DNA of 64,000 nucleotides from Alistipes sp. GTDB taxonomy: Bacteria > Bacteroidota > Bacteroidia > Bacteroidales > Rikenellaceae. The stretch spans positions 124,001 through 188,000 of the forward strand of contig JAGBFA010000001.1 in the NCBI GenBank assembly GCA_017936685.1, in the 5' to 3' direction. The notes beneath the pieces were generated by a model. The model saw only the letters and a program-made list of their open reading frames with translations, was not told the origin of the DNA and did no database searches. How positions within the stretch are numbered: position 1 is the first letter of the stretch; the number at the start of each line of letters is the position of its first letter. Of this stretch, positions 1 through 8,541 are shown in pieces. A program made the position numbers and the translations under genes.

Positions 1-1480
<1,480 letters not shown>

Positions 1481-1511
1481 ATATGATTCATTTATATTCG
1501 CTTCAAGCATG

Positions 1512-1543
1512 CAAAGATACGAATAAGTGAGGGCAATACCAAA
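1512..1543 (-). promoter_or_regulatory. Promoter of ettA, inside a repeat unit
   Basis: On the minus strand TTTG (1543-1540) is followed after exactly 20 bases by TATCTTTG (1519-1512), a perfect match to the Bacteroidota housekeeping promoter TTTG-N19-21-TAnnTTTG. The expected transcript start near 1505 leaves a leader of about 25 bases before the ettA ATG at 1480. The promoter is part of the repeat at 1512-1697. Confidence 0.75.
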
Positions 1544-1697
1544 TTTATTTGGATATTGCCGAACGGAAGTATTTTCGGCGCAGCCAAAGATACGAATAAG
1601 CGAGCGCAAAAGCAAACAATAGTTTGCATTTTGCCGAGCGGAAGTATTTTCGGCACAGCCAAAGTACGAATAAGTGAGGGCAATACCAAATCCAACC
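1512..1697. repeat. Two and a half tandem promoter-hairpin repeat units
   Basis: Units start at 1512, 1585 and 1660 (the last is cut short). Each opens with CAAAGATACGAATAAG, or CAAAGTACGAATAAG in the third. An imperfect palindrome of about 30 bases follows, then a conserved right flank with GAGCGGAAGTATTTTCGGC. The palindromes differ: GGCAATACC...GGATATTGCC in unit 1 and GCAAAAGCAAAC...GTTTGCATTTTGC in unit 2. Both still fold on themselves. Units 1 and 2 carry TTTG-N20-TATCTTTG on the minus strand; unit 3 has TACTTTG, one base short. The same element occurs at 6289-6441. Confidence 0.85.
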
Positions 1698-1757
1698 GAC
1701 TATTTGGTCTGTATTTTGTGCAGGCTGCGACATATAATCCGAAAACTCATATTACAC

Positions 1758-2342
1758 ATGAAAACAAAGAGCATCAAAGGCACACGGACGGAAGAGAATC
1801 TGTTGAAGGCATTTGCCGGCGAGAGTCAGGCACGCAACCGCTATACGTTCTTCGCATCGGCGGCGCGCAAAGAGGGATTCGAGCAGATAGCCGCGGTATT
1901 CGAAATGACAGCCGATCAGGAGAAAGAGCACGCCAAGCGGTTCTTCAAGTTTCTCGAAGGCGGTCAGGCCAGCATACACAACGCCTCGTATCCGGCCGGA
2001 CGCATAGGTACCACGGCCGAAAATTTGTTAGCCGCAGCCGAGGGCGAGCACGAGGAGTGGGATCTGCTATACTCCGATTTCGGACGCACGGCCAAAGAGG
2101 AGGGATTTACGGAGATAGCCGCCGTATTCGCGGCCATAGCAAAGGTGGAGGCCGAACACGAACGTCGCTATTTGGCACTGCTGAGTCATATAACAGAAGG
2201 CGATTTCTTCGTCCGCGACGGCGAGATAATGTGGCAGTGCCGCAACTGCGGCTTCGTCTGCAAGGCCAAAGAGGCACCGATCAAGTGTCCTGCCTGCGGA
2301 CACCCTCAGGCATACTTCGAGCCTATGGCCGACAACTATTGA
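1758..2342 (+). CDS. rbr: Rubrerythrin
   Basis: A 194-residue cytoplasmic di-iron peroxidase that reduces hydrogen peroxide in anaerobes. The N-terminal ferritin-like four-helix domain (about residues 1-145) shows the Glu/His ligands in ESQARNRY, EKEHAKR, EHEEW and EAEHERRY. The C-terminal rubredoxin domain carries the iron-binding pairs CRNCGF and CPACGH. Length and domain order are those of classical rubrerythrin. The ATG at 1758 was chosen because MKTKSIKGT is the usual family N-terminus; an upstream ATG in frame would add residues encoded by repeat sequence. It stands alone between the repeats at 1512-1697 and a terminator. Confidence 0.95.
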   Translation: MKTKSIKGTRTEENLLKAFAGESQARNRYTFFASAARKEGFEQIAAVFEMTADQEKEHAKRFFKFLEGGQASIHNASYPAGRIGTTAENLLAAAEGEHEEWDLLYSDFGRTAKEEGFTEIAAVFAAIAKVEAEHERRYLALLSHITEGDFFVRDGEIMWQCRNCGFVCKAKEAPIKCPACGHPQAYFEPMADNY

Positions 2343-2357
2343 CGATATGAATGAACA

Positions 2358-2377
2358 GCCGCTCCGCGAAGAGCGGC
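2358..2377. terminator. Hairpin between convergent genes
   Basis: GCCGCTC (2358-2364) pairs with GAGCGGC (2371-2377) around a six-base loop. It sits between the convergent rbr and capA-like genes, so it could end both transcripts. The T tract is short on either side. Confidence 0.55.
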
Positions 2378-2381
2378 CGTT

Positions 2382-3455
2382 TCATTTATATAGAAGCGTA
2401 TACGTATCCTCCATAAACTGCTCGTACCGCCGTCGGGCATCGTCCGGCATACCGAGTGTATCGGCCACCTCGGGCGGCAGGATACGGTAGTCGGGGCACA
2501 GCACCCACACGGGTGTGGCGGCAACATCGTATCGCAGCCGCGGCAAGGTATCGCACCTTATGACATCGACCGTGGCGATAAGTCCGCCGTCGCAATAACG
2601 CCGCTGCTGGTTCGACACAAGATTGCCCAGCGAATAGAATACCACGCCGGCCGAGTCGGCCACGAACGGCTGTATGACATGCGGGTGGCTGCCGATGATG
2701 ATATCCGCTCCGTGACGGCGCAGAAAATCGGCCAGCTGTCGCTGCCTGGCATTCTCGCGACGCTCGTATTCGTTGCCCCAGTGCATGAACGCCACAAGGC
2801 AATCGATGCTGTCGCGGTCGATCGCGGCCATATCGCGCGCCATCACTATCGTATCGATCAGATTGACCATGCGTCCCTCGGGCACAGGTATGCCGTTGGT
2901 GCCGTAGGTATAGTTTATCATGGCGAAACGCACGCCGCCGCATTCGAAACGCAGGATATTGTTGCGGCGATAATCCGCCGAATCGACATAAACGCCGGTG
3001 TGACGTATGCCGCGACGCTCCAAAGCCTCCACCGTAGAGCCAATGCCGCGGCCTGCTCTGTCGCAGCAATGATTATTGGCCATCACTGCTATGTCGATGC
3101 CCATGTCGACCATAACGTCGGCCACCTCCACCGGAGAACAGAAGCACGGATAACCGCTGTAACGGCCGTCGGGCGACAGGGTCGTTTCGAGATTGACCAC
3201 GGCCACGTCCGCTTCACGGAAGTATCGCGCAACGTGCTCGAACGAGCGCGAATAATCATACCCTCCGTCGGCGGTGCGTGCTGCCGACACCTGAGGCATG
3301 TGCTGCATCAGGTCGCCGCCGAAAACCAGTCGCACCGTATCGCACCGCACCATAGGCTTCGGCTTATCTGTCGCATGCGGCTCCGCCGCGCAGATACACA
3401 AGACGAGCCACAGGCATAGAGCCACGGCAAGCAGTATGTAGATCAAGCGTTTCAT
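2382..3455 (-). CDS. CapA-family metallophosphatase, secreted
   Basis: A 357-residue protein of the CapA/PGA_cap family, with a calcineurin-like metallophosphoesterase fold; some members act in poly-gamma-glutamate capsule formation. An N-terminal hydrophobic segment (about residues 4-22) looks like a signal peptide or membrane anchor. Metal-site motifs are GGD at 46-48, NLETTLS, ANNHCCD, FMHWGNEY and GSHPHV. The real start is taken at MKRLIYILL (3455), not the GTG-type extension upstream, because a consensus promoter lies at 3464-3495. No pgs genes are nearby, so a capsule role is not supported here; substrate unknown. Confidence 0.8.
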   Translation of the reverse strand: MKRLIYILLAVALCLWLVLCICAAEPHATDKPKPMVRCDTVRLVFGGDLMQHMPQVSAARTADGGYDYSRSFEHVARYFREADVAVVNLETTLSPDGRYSGYPCFCSPVEVADVMVDMGIDIAVMANNHCCDRAGRGIGSTVEALERRGIRHTGVYVDSADYRRNNILRFECGGVRFAMINYTYGTNGIPVPEGRMVNLIDTIVMARDMAAIDRDSIDCLVAFMHWGNEYERRENARQRQLADFLRRHGADIIIGSHPHVIQPFVADSAGVVFYSLGNLVSNQQRRYCDGGLIATVDVIRCDTLPRLRYDVAATPVWVLCPDYRILPPEVADTLGMPDDARRRYEQFMEDTYTLLYK

Positions 3456-3463
3456 CTGTCGGA

Positions 3464-3495
3464 CAAAGATAGTCAAACCATGTGTATTATGCAAA
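3464..3495 (-). promoter_or_regulatory. Promoter of the capA-like gene
   Basis: Minus-strand TTTG (3495-3492), a 20-base spacer, then TATCTTTG (3471-3464), an exact consensus match. The predicted transcript start (about 3457) falls almost on the ATG at 3455, so the mRNA would be leaderless or nearly so. Confidence 0.7.
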
Positions 3496-3515
3496 CGCAC
3501 CGGCAAAATACAATA

Positions 3516-3545
3516 ACGGCAGGATACCGGTCACGTATCCTGCCG
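3516..3545 (-). terminator. Terminator hairpin after the DUF4252 gene
   Basis: ACGGCAGGATAC (3516-3527) and GTATCCTGCCGT (3534-3545) form a perfect 12-bp stem with a six-base loop. On the minus strand TATTGTATTTTG follows. It lies just downstream of the gene ending at 3582. Confidence 0.65.
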
Positions 3546-3581
3546 TCGGAAATATTAACCTAATTAAAAACACTTATGGGA

Positions 3582-4028
3582 CTAAAACTTGAGTCGCGAA
3601 ATCTGTTTGAGAGTCAAGTCGCCGACCACATCGACAACCACCGTCTCGGAGGGTGAGCAGGTCACCACAATCACCTCCTTTATCTTATCCTCGACAGTCC
3701 ATGTGTATATCTTCACAGCCTGCACTCCGTCGTTGGTCGAGACCATCACCGACAATCCCGAACGGTCGAGCATCTGATCGCATCTCTTGCGGAACGCTGC
3801 CGCAGCCGCAGAGTCGTCCGAGCTGAACGTTATGGACATAATACCGTCGATCGAAGCCAAAGCCAGGTTGTAGTCGCTGTCCATCATGCGAAGCATCTGC
3901 TTGGATACCTGCACGGTAGAGTATCCGTCACGTCCGACGCATTCGTCGAACAGAGTTTTGTAGGCTTCGTTCTGTGCCGAGGCCGCCAGCGGCGACAACA
4001 TCAGCAGCAATATTATCAACCTTTTCAT
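3582..4028 (-). CDS. DUF4252 family secreted protein
   Basis: A 148-residue protein of the Bacteroidota family DUF4252, whose function is unknown. Residues 1-18 form a clear signal peptide ending in ASA-Q. The mature part is alpha/beta with the family-like stretch VQVSKQMLRMM and a C-terminal EVIVVTCSPSETVVVDVVGDL segment of strands. DUF4252 genes often sit in operons with ECF sigma factors, and here it is the last gene of such an operon (sigma, putative anti-sigma, beta-barrel, DUF4252). It is probably periplasmic and part of that envelope-response module. Confidence 0.8.
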   Translation of the reverse strand: MKRLIILLLMLSPLAASAQNEAYKTLFDECVGRDGYSTVQVSKQMLRMMDSDYNLALASIDGIMSITFSSDDSAAAAAFRKRCDQMLDRSGLSVMVSTNDGVQAVKIYTWTVEDKIKEVIVVTCSPSETVVVDVVGDLTLKQISRLKF

Positions 4029-4048
4029 ACGATATGCCGTTTACTCGT

Positions 4049-4894
4049 TTAAAACCATAAACCTACACCGACCGACATGCGGTGCGCCTTGGGGCCTTGA
4101 TCCTGCTTGAACATCTCCATGAGCGAATAGTTGCCGTAGACATAGAGTCGTCGGAATCCGAAACGAACCGTCGCACCCACATTGAACGGATTGAGATGGC
4201 AGTTGCGGTACTTCTCCTTAGGGAACTTGATCTTGGTATGACCGCCTATGTTGAGATCGAAATTAAGTCCGGCCGAGAGGAACAGACCTTTTTTTATGTT
4301 CCAGTCGAGCAGCACCGGCATATGCAGATATGTAGCCACGAGTTTCGACTTCTTGTACGATGCGTCGATCGGTTCGGGGCGCATCATACCCTCTGAGTAT
4401 TTTATGGTCAGATCGTCCGAGAACACGTAGTTTTCAACCGAGAGTCCCAGTCCGATCGACAAGCCCAGCGTGCGGCTCTTATTGAGCGTGGTATTGAACG
4501 TCACGAAGTTGAATGCCACATGAATCGACTTGCCGTTGTTCAGATTCATAAAATCGCGCTCCTCGGCAGCGTATGCCCCGTAGTCGGTATTCACAATCTG
4601 ACAGAAGCCGAACTCCATTAGTGACAGGTGATTGTACGATACGCCGTTGATTCCGGCAAACGATACTTTGGCCCGCGATTCGTTTTTAGTAGAATAGGCA
4701 CCGAGCGTCAATGCCGGCTGCTGTTCGCCGAATGTCAGCTCCAAACCGCCGACGGATAGGGTAGCGGTATCGCCCGAGGCACTCAAAAAGGACTGCTGCT
4801 GCTCGTCGAGATAGATCTTCGAACTGTCGGTCTGCTGGGCTGCGGCAGCACCGATGATCGCAAACGAAAACAAGGATAAAAAAAGACGTTTCAT
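4049..4894 (-). CDS. Outer-membrane beta-barrel protein, sigma-factor operon
   Basis: A 281-residue protein with a signal peptide (MKRLFLSLFSFAIIGAAAAQ), then alternating hydrophobic/polar strands and a terminal aromatic strand ending in GVGLWF, typical of barrel insertion signals. It resembles the PorT-like or OmpA-like barrel families of Bacteroidota, with no recognisable enzymatic motif. The start is MKRLF at 4894; the upstream frame extension is Arg-rich and not signal-like. It lies 34 bases after the anti-sigma-like gene. Function beyond outer-membrane residence is not visible. Confidence 0.75.
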   Translation of the reverse strand: MKRLFLSLFSFAIIGAAAAQQTDSSKIYLDEQQQSFLSASGDTATLSVGGLELTFGEQQPALTLGAYSTKNESRAKVSFAGINGVSYNHLSLMEFGFCQIVNTDYGAYAAEERDFMNLNNGKSIHVAFNFVTFNTTLNKSRTLGLSIGLGLSVENYVFSDDLTIKYSEGMMRPEPIDASYKKSKLVATYLHMPVLLDWNIKKGLFLSAGLNFDLNIGGHTKIKFPKEKYRNCHLNPFNVGATVRFGFRRLYVYGNYSLMEMFKQDQGPKAHRMSVGVGLWF

Positions 4895-4928
4895 ACACTG
4901 ATAGATATTTGGAATTATTTTAGATTCA

Positions 4929-5390
4929 TTATTGGGCCAGTATCGACAACGTCGCCAGCATCTCCGACGAGTGTGCCAAATCGGCCTGCACGCCGTCCAA
5001 CACGCGTCGCGTGACCACCTCGGCCTCCGCACGATCGGTTATGGCACGGCCGTCGAGATAACAATACACCTCCTCGGACACAATCTCCGTCGCGAAATTT
5101 CCGCTGCGATATATCGTCACCGCACCCAGCAACATGCAGGCGGCTGCCGCAACAGATGCCGCTATGCGCCATCTGCGGCGCAAAGAGTGTCTCAACGAGG
5201 CCTTTGCTACCACGGGACGCGTCTGCGCCCGTTTCTCGGCAGCGTATGCAAACATCGGAGCCGCATATCGCAAATCTGCCGGAACATCGTCCGTCGTGGT
5301 GAAGAATCGACGTAGCGTCTGCTCTTCGTCCAATGTCGTCTCGCCGTCGAAATAACGGTCTAACAATCTTCGAATCTCATTGTACTCCAT
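4929..5390 (-). CDS. Putative anti-sigma factor, single-pass membrane protein
   Basis: 153 residues. An acidic N-terminal part (EIRRLLDRYFDGETTLDEEQTLRRFF) is like the sigma-binding and zinc-less N-domain of Bacteroidota anti-sigma proteins. A basic stretch and one membrane helix follow (about 75-94, IAASVAAAACMLLGAVTIYR), then a short periplasmic tail. It overlaps the sigma gene by 14 bases, implying translational coupling. There is no FecR domain, so this is not a FecIR pair. The anti-sigma role is inferred from position and topology; the sequence itself has no diagnostic motif. Confidence 0.65.
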   Translation of the reverse strand: MEYNEIRRLLDRYFDGETTLDEEQTLRRFFTTTDDVPADLRYAAPMFAYAAEKRAQTRPVVAKASLRHSLRRRWRIAASVAAAACMLLGAVTIYRSGNFATEIVSEEVYCYLDGRAITDRAEAEVVTRRVLDGVQADLAHSSEMLATLSILAQ

Positions 5391-5889
5391 AGTTCATGAT
5401 CTTTAAAAGTTCTTCGCGCACCGTCCGCCGTGCCCGCGACAGATTCATTCTTACGCTCGTCTCGTCGCTCTGCGTCACCTCGGCGATCTCGTCGATATCC
5501 CACTGCTCGACATCGCGCAGGTGTATGGCAAGACGCTGCCGCTCTGGCAGCTGAGCGATAACGCGCTCGACGATACGCACCTGATCCCGGGCATCGTACT
5601 GCGCCGAGTAATCGGCACTGCGTTCGCTTGCGTGTCCTATCGCCGTCAAAGAGCGGTCATGCCTGTCTACGGCACGGAAACGATCGAGACAAAGGTTTCT
5701 GACCGATCTGAGGACATAGGCGCGAGGGTTGCCCATGCTCAATATCTCGTCGCGTCTGCGCCACACCATTTCATAGATGTCCTGCGTTACGTCTTCGGCA
5801 TCGGCGGCATTGCCGACAAGGCTCAAAGCTACGCGATACGCCACATCTTTGGTCGACAGCATCAGCTCATTATAACGATCGATCTTCAT
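5377..5889 (-). CDS. ECF RNA polymerase sigma factor
   Basis: A 170-residue sigma-70 family ECF factor. Region 2 (DAEDVTQDIYEMVWRRR) and region 4 (LPERQRLAIHLRDVEQW...DEIAEV, with the helix-turn-helix ETSVRMNLSRAR) are both clear. The start at MKIDRYNEL (5889) is preferred; the frame could be extended to a GTG at 5913. It is the first gene of a four-gene minus-strand operon (sigma, anti-sigma-like, beta-barrel, DUF4252). It probably controls its own operon and other envelope genes; the inducing signal is unknown. Confidence 0.92.
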   Translation of the reverse strand: MKIDRYNELMLSTKDVAYRVALSLVGNAADAEDVTQDIYEMVWRRRDEILSMGNPRAYVLRSVRNLCLDRFRAVDRHDRSLTAIGHASERSADYSAQYDARDQVRIVERVIAQLPERQRLAIHLRDVEQWDIDEIAEVTQSDETSVRMNLSRARRTVREELLKIMNYGVQ

Positions 5890-5935
5890 CTGTTGATAAA
5901 TCCTTTTTGTCACATTTCACCTATATGACGAACAA

Positions 5936-5963
5936 CGGCGGAAGAATATAACATCTTCCGCCG
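5936..5963. terminator. Hairpin between the DUF4491 and sigma-factor genes
   Basis: CGGCGGAAG (5936-5944) pairs with CTTCCGCCG (5955-5963). It lies after the DUF4491 gene on the minus strand. The T-rich tail is on the plus-strand side (TATTTTTTATTTTT), so termination of the minus transcript is plausible but not textbook. Confidence 0.45.
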
Positions 5964-5971
5964 AATATTTT

Positions 5972-6265
5972 TTATTTTTGTTTCGCCTCGCGTTTGGGAA
6001 ACCACCCCTTCTCGACCCTCTTGCGCTGTTCGAACACCTCTCCGATGCTCCAAAACGACGATGTTCCCCACACGGCGAGCAGCGTCGACCACAAGACATC
6101 AGCCACGAACAGCGATGCCGCCACCGATACGATGCCCATCACGAGAAATGCCTTCCAGCAGCCGACGCCGAAATAATACTCGCCCTTGATGACCATCGGG
6201 TGAAATATTCCGATAATGACGAACGTCGCCACACCGATGATAAGACCCGTAAAATATAAATCCAT
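5972..6265 (-). CDS. DUF4491 family small membrane protein
   Basis: A 97-residue protein matching the Bacteroidota family DUF4491 from its first residues (MDLYFTGLIIGVATFVIIGIFHP). It has three hydrophobic segments (about 5-22, 37-55 and 57-75), a conserved GEYYFG...CW, and a basic tail. Function is unknown. The start at 6265 follows family N-termini and lies about 17 bases downstream of the start expected from the promoter at 6289-6320. An upstream in-frame extension would be translated repeat and is rejected. Confidence 0.85.
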   Translation of the reverse strand: MDLYFTGLIIGVATFVIIGIFHPMVIKGEYYFGVGCWKAFLVMGIVSVAASLFVADVLWSTLLAVWGTSSFWSIGEVFEQRKRVEKGWFPKREAKQK

Positions 6266-6288
6266 AATTCCAAATATTAATATTGTGA

Positions 6289-6320
6289 CAAAGATACGAA
6301 TAAGCGAGGGCAATGCCAAA
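6289..6320 (-). promoter_or_regulatory. Promoter of the DUF4491 gene, inside a repeat unit
   Basis: Minus-strand TTTG (6320-6317), a 20-base spacer, then TATCTTTG (6296-6289). The arrangement is identical to the ettA promoter at 1512-1543, and both are carried by the same repeat family. Confidence 0.75.
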
Positions 6321-6441
6321 TTTATTTGAGCATTGCCGAGCGGCAGTATCTTCGGCGATAGCCAAAGTACGAATAAGCCGAGAGAAAAAAGCAAGCTCGC
6401 TTGCATTTTTTCCGAGGCGGAGTATCTTCGGCGATAGAAAA
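6289..6441. repeat. Two promoter-hairpin repeat units
   Basis: The first unit (6289-6362) has the CAAAGATACGAATAAGCGAG flank, the palindrome GGCAATGCC...GAGCATTGCC and the flank GAGCGGCAGTATCTTCGGCG. The second (6364-6441) has CAAAGTACGAATAAG, a different palindrome (GAAAAAAGCAAG...CTTGCATTTTTTC) and GGCGGAGTATCTTCGGCG. It is the same family as 1512-1697. The second unit lacks both the -33 TTTG and one base of the -7 box, so only the gene-proximal unit keeps an intact promoter. Confidence 0.85.
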
Positions 6442-6502
6442 CAAACGTCGACCACCGAAGCGACGGCTCACGCCGTTTTATAATTCTGACCCTCCCCTAA
6501 AT

Positions 6503-6840
6503 CCCCTCCTCGGAGGGGACTTTAGTCGCGCGATTTATCGCGCTCCATGTGGGGCGTGGCAAGGTTAGTTACGCGTCCCGAGGTCGAGCGTTGCCAGGCT
6601 GTCTGTCATTCTGAACGTAGTGAAGAATCTGGTTGTGGAAGACAAGGCCGACAAACTGTCACTCCGAGGGAGGGCACACGCCCGACCGTGGGAGTCTCGC
6701 GGTCGGGAATATGCACGTCGTTAAAGAGAGATTCTCACGTCGGACGTTTCGTCCTCCTCAGAATGACAGAACTGTTTTGTCACCCTCGCATATAATCCCT
6801 AACCAGATTCTTCGCTCCACGTTGCTTCGCTCAGAATGAC
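6503..6840. repeat. Intergenic composite of inverted repeats
   Basis: It starts with the palindrome CCCCTCCTCGGAGGGG (6503-6518). From 6605 a left arm with GTCATTCTGAACG...GAAGAATCTGG is matched by an inverted right arm, CCAGATTCTTCGCTCC...TCAGAATGAC, ending at 6840. A nested pair lies between them: GTCACTCCGAGGGAGGG with CCTCAGAATGAC. A related composite lies at 58711-59006. Sequences of this kind are scattered through many bacterial genomes. No open frame here looks coding. Together with 6841-7064 this fills the gap of about 800 bases between genes. Confidence 0.75.
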
Positions 6841-6888
6841 AAAATAGCTGAAATAGCCTTTCAAAGAACTATGCGCCTATTTTTCACC

Positions 6889-7064
6889 AAAATGCCGCAG
6901 ATGCGGTATTTTCACGGAAAACCTCCAAAGAACCACCGACCCAATTTTTCGTCAAAAGCGGTATTATACCACGCAAACGAAGATCGCCCAGATGGGACGT
7001 ACTGATGTACTTCCCATTTGGGCGAGCAAGTGCGCGGCAGTAGAATGCCGCTTTTCACGGAAAA
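6889..7064. repeat. Hairpin repeats with a covarying core, after the porin gene
   Basis: There are two hairpins between copies of TTTTTCGTCAAAA or TTTTCACCAAAA on the left and TTTTCACGGAAAA on the right. The short one (6889-6912) is AAAATGCCGC/GCGGTATTTT. The long one (6954-7055) has outer arms AAAAGCGGTATT and AATGCCGCTTTT and an inner stem CGCCCAGATGGGACGTAC / GTACTTCCCATTTGGGCG. The linker CCTCCAAAGAACCACC joins them. It abuts the porin stop codon at 7065. The copy at 59050-59152 has the same outer arms but a different, still complementary, inner stem. Confidence 0.85.
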
Positions 7065-8396
7065 TCAGAAGTTGTACTGTACCATAAGACTCACTCTATT
7101 GGCAGTGTTTTGCAAATCGCTCACGTCCTTGCGATAGCCGCGCAGATACTCGACGGCAAGAGTGCAGTTGGAGGAGATGTTGCAGAAGAGATTGGCAAAT
7201 ATGTACTGGCCTTTCTTGTACTGCTCGGGAGAGAGATAACCGTTATCCTTCTCGATATTGACGTTGGAGTAACCGCCAGATGCCCACAGCACGCCCGGGA
7301 CGAAGCTGATACGGCCTGCGGCCTGCCAGCCCCACATAGGCTGAGTGTCGATATGCTCGGGATTCTCGGGATCGGGAATGAAGTCGTAGCCGCTGCCGGT
7401 GAGATCCTGTATGTAAGGTGTGATGCCCTCGCCGTAGACACCGTTGAAGAAGATGTCGAAGTAGTCGCAGAATGCAACGTGACCGCTCAACTGAACACCC
7501 CAGCCCACACGCGTCGTATTGCTGTCGGTCAGATTGTTGTGCAGATACATATCGCGAATGACACCTGTGGCGCGCACATGACTGTCACGGTTCTCACCCC
7601 ACGCATATTGCAGATATACCGGAAAGTCGGGTACGCGCTGCGAAATGGGCGAGAAGTTTTCGCCGTAGGTGGCACTCACGCGAGGCATCTCGGCTGCCAC
7701 ACCCACAGTCCAATGATCGCGAAGGAACGTATATTCGTAACGGATCATCGTATTGAAGTTGAAGTTATAGGCATTGGGGCCGCGGAAATCGATCGTGCGG
7801 GGACCTGCCGCCAAGTCGCAGAACGTCGTGATATCGCGGCCGATAGTGAAGCCGCCCACCTTGACGTATGCCGAGCGCAGACGCGGAATATAGCTCAGCT
7901 CGTCACCGCCGCGGAAGTCCATGTCGACGAAAGCGACGATACGTCCCAATCGGCGGCTGTTGATGATGGTCTTCATATAGAGGCGCGAGGTGGTTGCGTC
8001 CATCGTCACACGCTGACGGTTGGCGTAGGTCGTAGACATCGGTATGTCGAAAGGCACGAAATCGATGTTATCCACCGCTCCCATGAAGTCGTAGCTCGTG
8101 CGCAGATTGACGAAACCGCCGATAGCCATCGAGAATTTGTTGTTCTTGGTGGCGAATATGAACTGAGGATTGCCCACCTGCTGGAAGCCGCTGCGGTAGG
8201 TGTCGAGATAGTCGCCGACTACGTTGCGGCGAATCATAGAAGGCGAACAACCGCACACTGCCTCGCTCTCCTCGACGGCGATCAGGTATACCGTGGGCGA
8301 GTTGCCGTCACGCTTGTCGTGTCGTCTTTGCGCCGAGACGTTTGCCACCACGGCAACAGACAGAAGTGATACAATCAAAAGTCGAAATGTTTTCAT
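7065..8396 (-). CDS. DcaP-like outer-membrane porin
   Basis: A 443-residue protein with a signal peptide (MKTFRLLIVSLLSVAVVANVSAQ) and a long run of beta-barrel strands closing with RVSLMVQYNF. The family-like central part (FVDMDFRGGDELSYIPRLRSAYVKVGGFTIGRDIT) matches DcaP-type trimeric porins, which pass small anionic solutes. A short coiled or polar segment before the barrel is usual for this family. It stands alone; its stop codon touches the hairpin repeat ending at 7064, which may act as its terminator. Substrate is not evident. Confidence 0.8.
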   Translation of the reverse strand: MKTFRLLIVSLLSVAVVANVSAQRRHDKRDGNSPTVYLIAVEESEAVCGCSPSMIRRNVVGDYLDTYRSGFQQVGNPQFIFATKNNKFSMAIGGFVNLRTSYDFMGAVDNIDFVPFDIPMSTTYANRQRVTMDATTSRLYMKTIINSRRLGRIVAFVDMDFRGGDELSYIPRLRSAYVKVGGFTIGRDITTFCDLAAGPRTIDFRGPNAYNFNFNTMIRYEYTFLRDHWTVGVAAEMPRVSATYGENFSPISQRVPDFPVYLQYAWGENRDSHVRATGVIRDMYLHNNLTDSNTTRVGWGVQLSGHVAFCDYFDIFFNGVYGEGITPYIQDLTGSGYDFIPDPENPEHIDTQPMWGWQAAGRISFVPGVLWASGGYSNVNIEKDNGYLSPEQYKKGQYIFANLFCNISSNCTLAVEYLRGYRKDVSDLQNTANRVSLMVQYNF

Positions 8397-8522
8397 AATT
8401 CGGAATGTTTTGGTTTTTAATTTGAATACCTAAATAAATATAACATCGTTCAACGTAGTATCGGAGAATCCTTCGGCCGAACTTAAAGCAAGGAATATGC
8501 CAAATAATCGATTCTAATTTCG

Positions 8523-8530
8523 TATATTTG
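8523..8530 (+). promoter_or_regulatory. -7 promoter box of the metallophosphoesterase gene
   Basis: TATATTTG ends 11 bases before the ATG at 8542, predicting a leader of only a few bases. No clear TTTG was found at the expected upstream distance. Confidence 0.5.
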
Positions 8531-8541
8531 AACCCGAAAAT

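Noticed and set aside
6547..6839. Short frames encoding SERSEESG-type peptides
   Set aside because: They are translations of a dispersed inverted repeat, a known source of false small genes.
6889..7064. CRISPR array made from the regularly spaced hairpins
   Set aside because: The repeats are too few, the spacing is irregular, the variable parts are self-complementary, and there are no cas genes.
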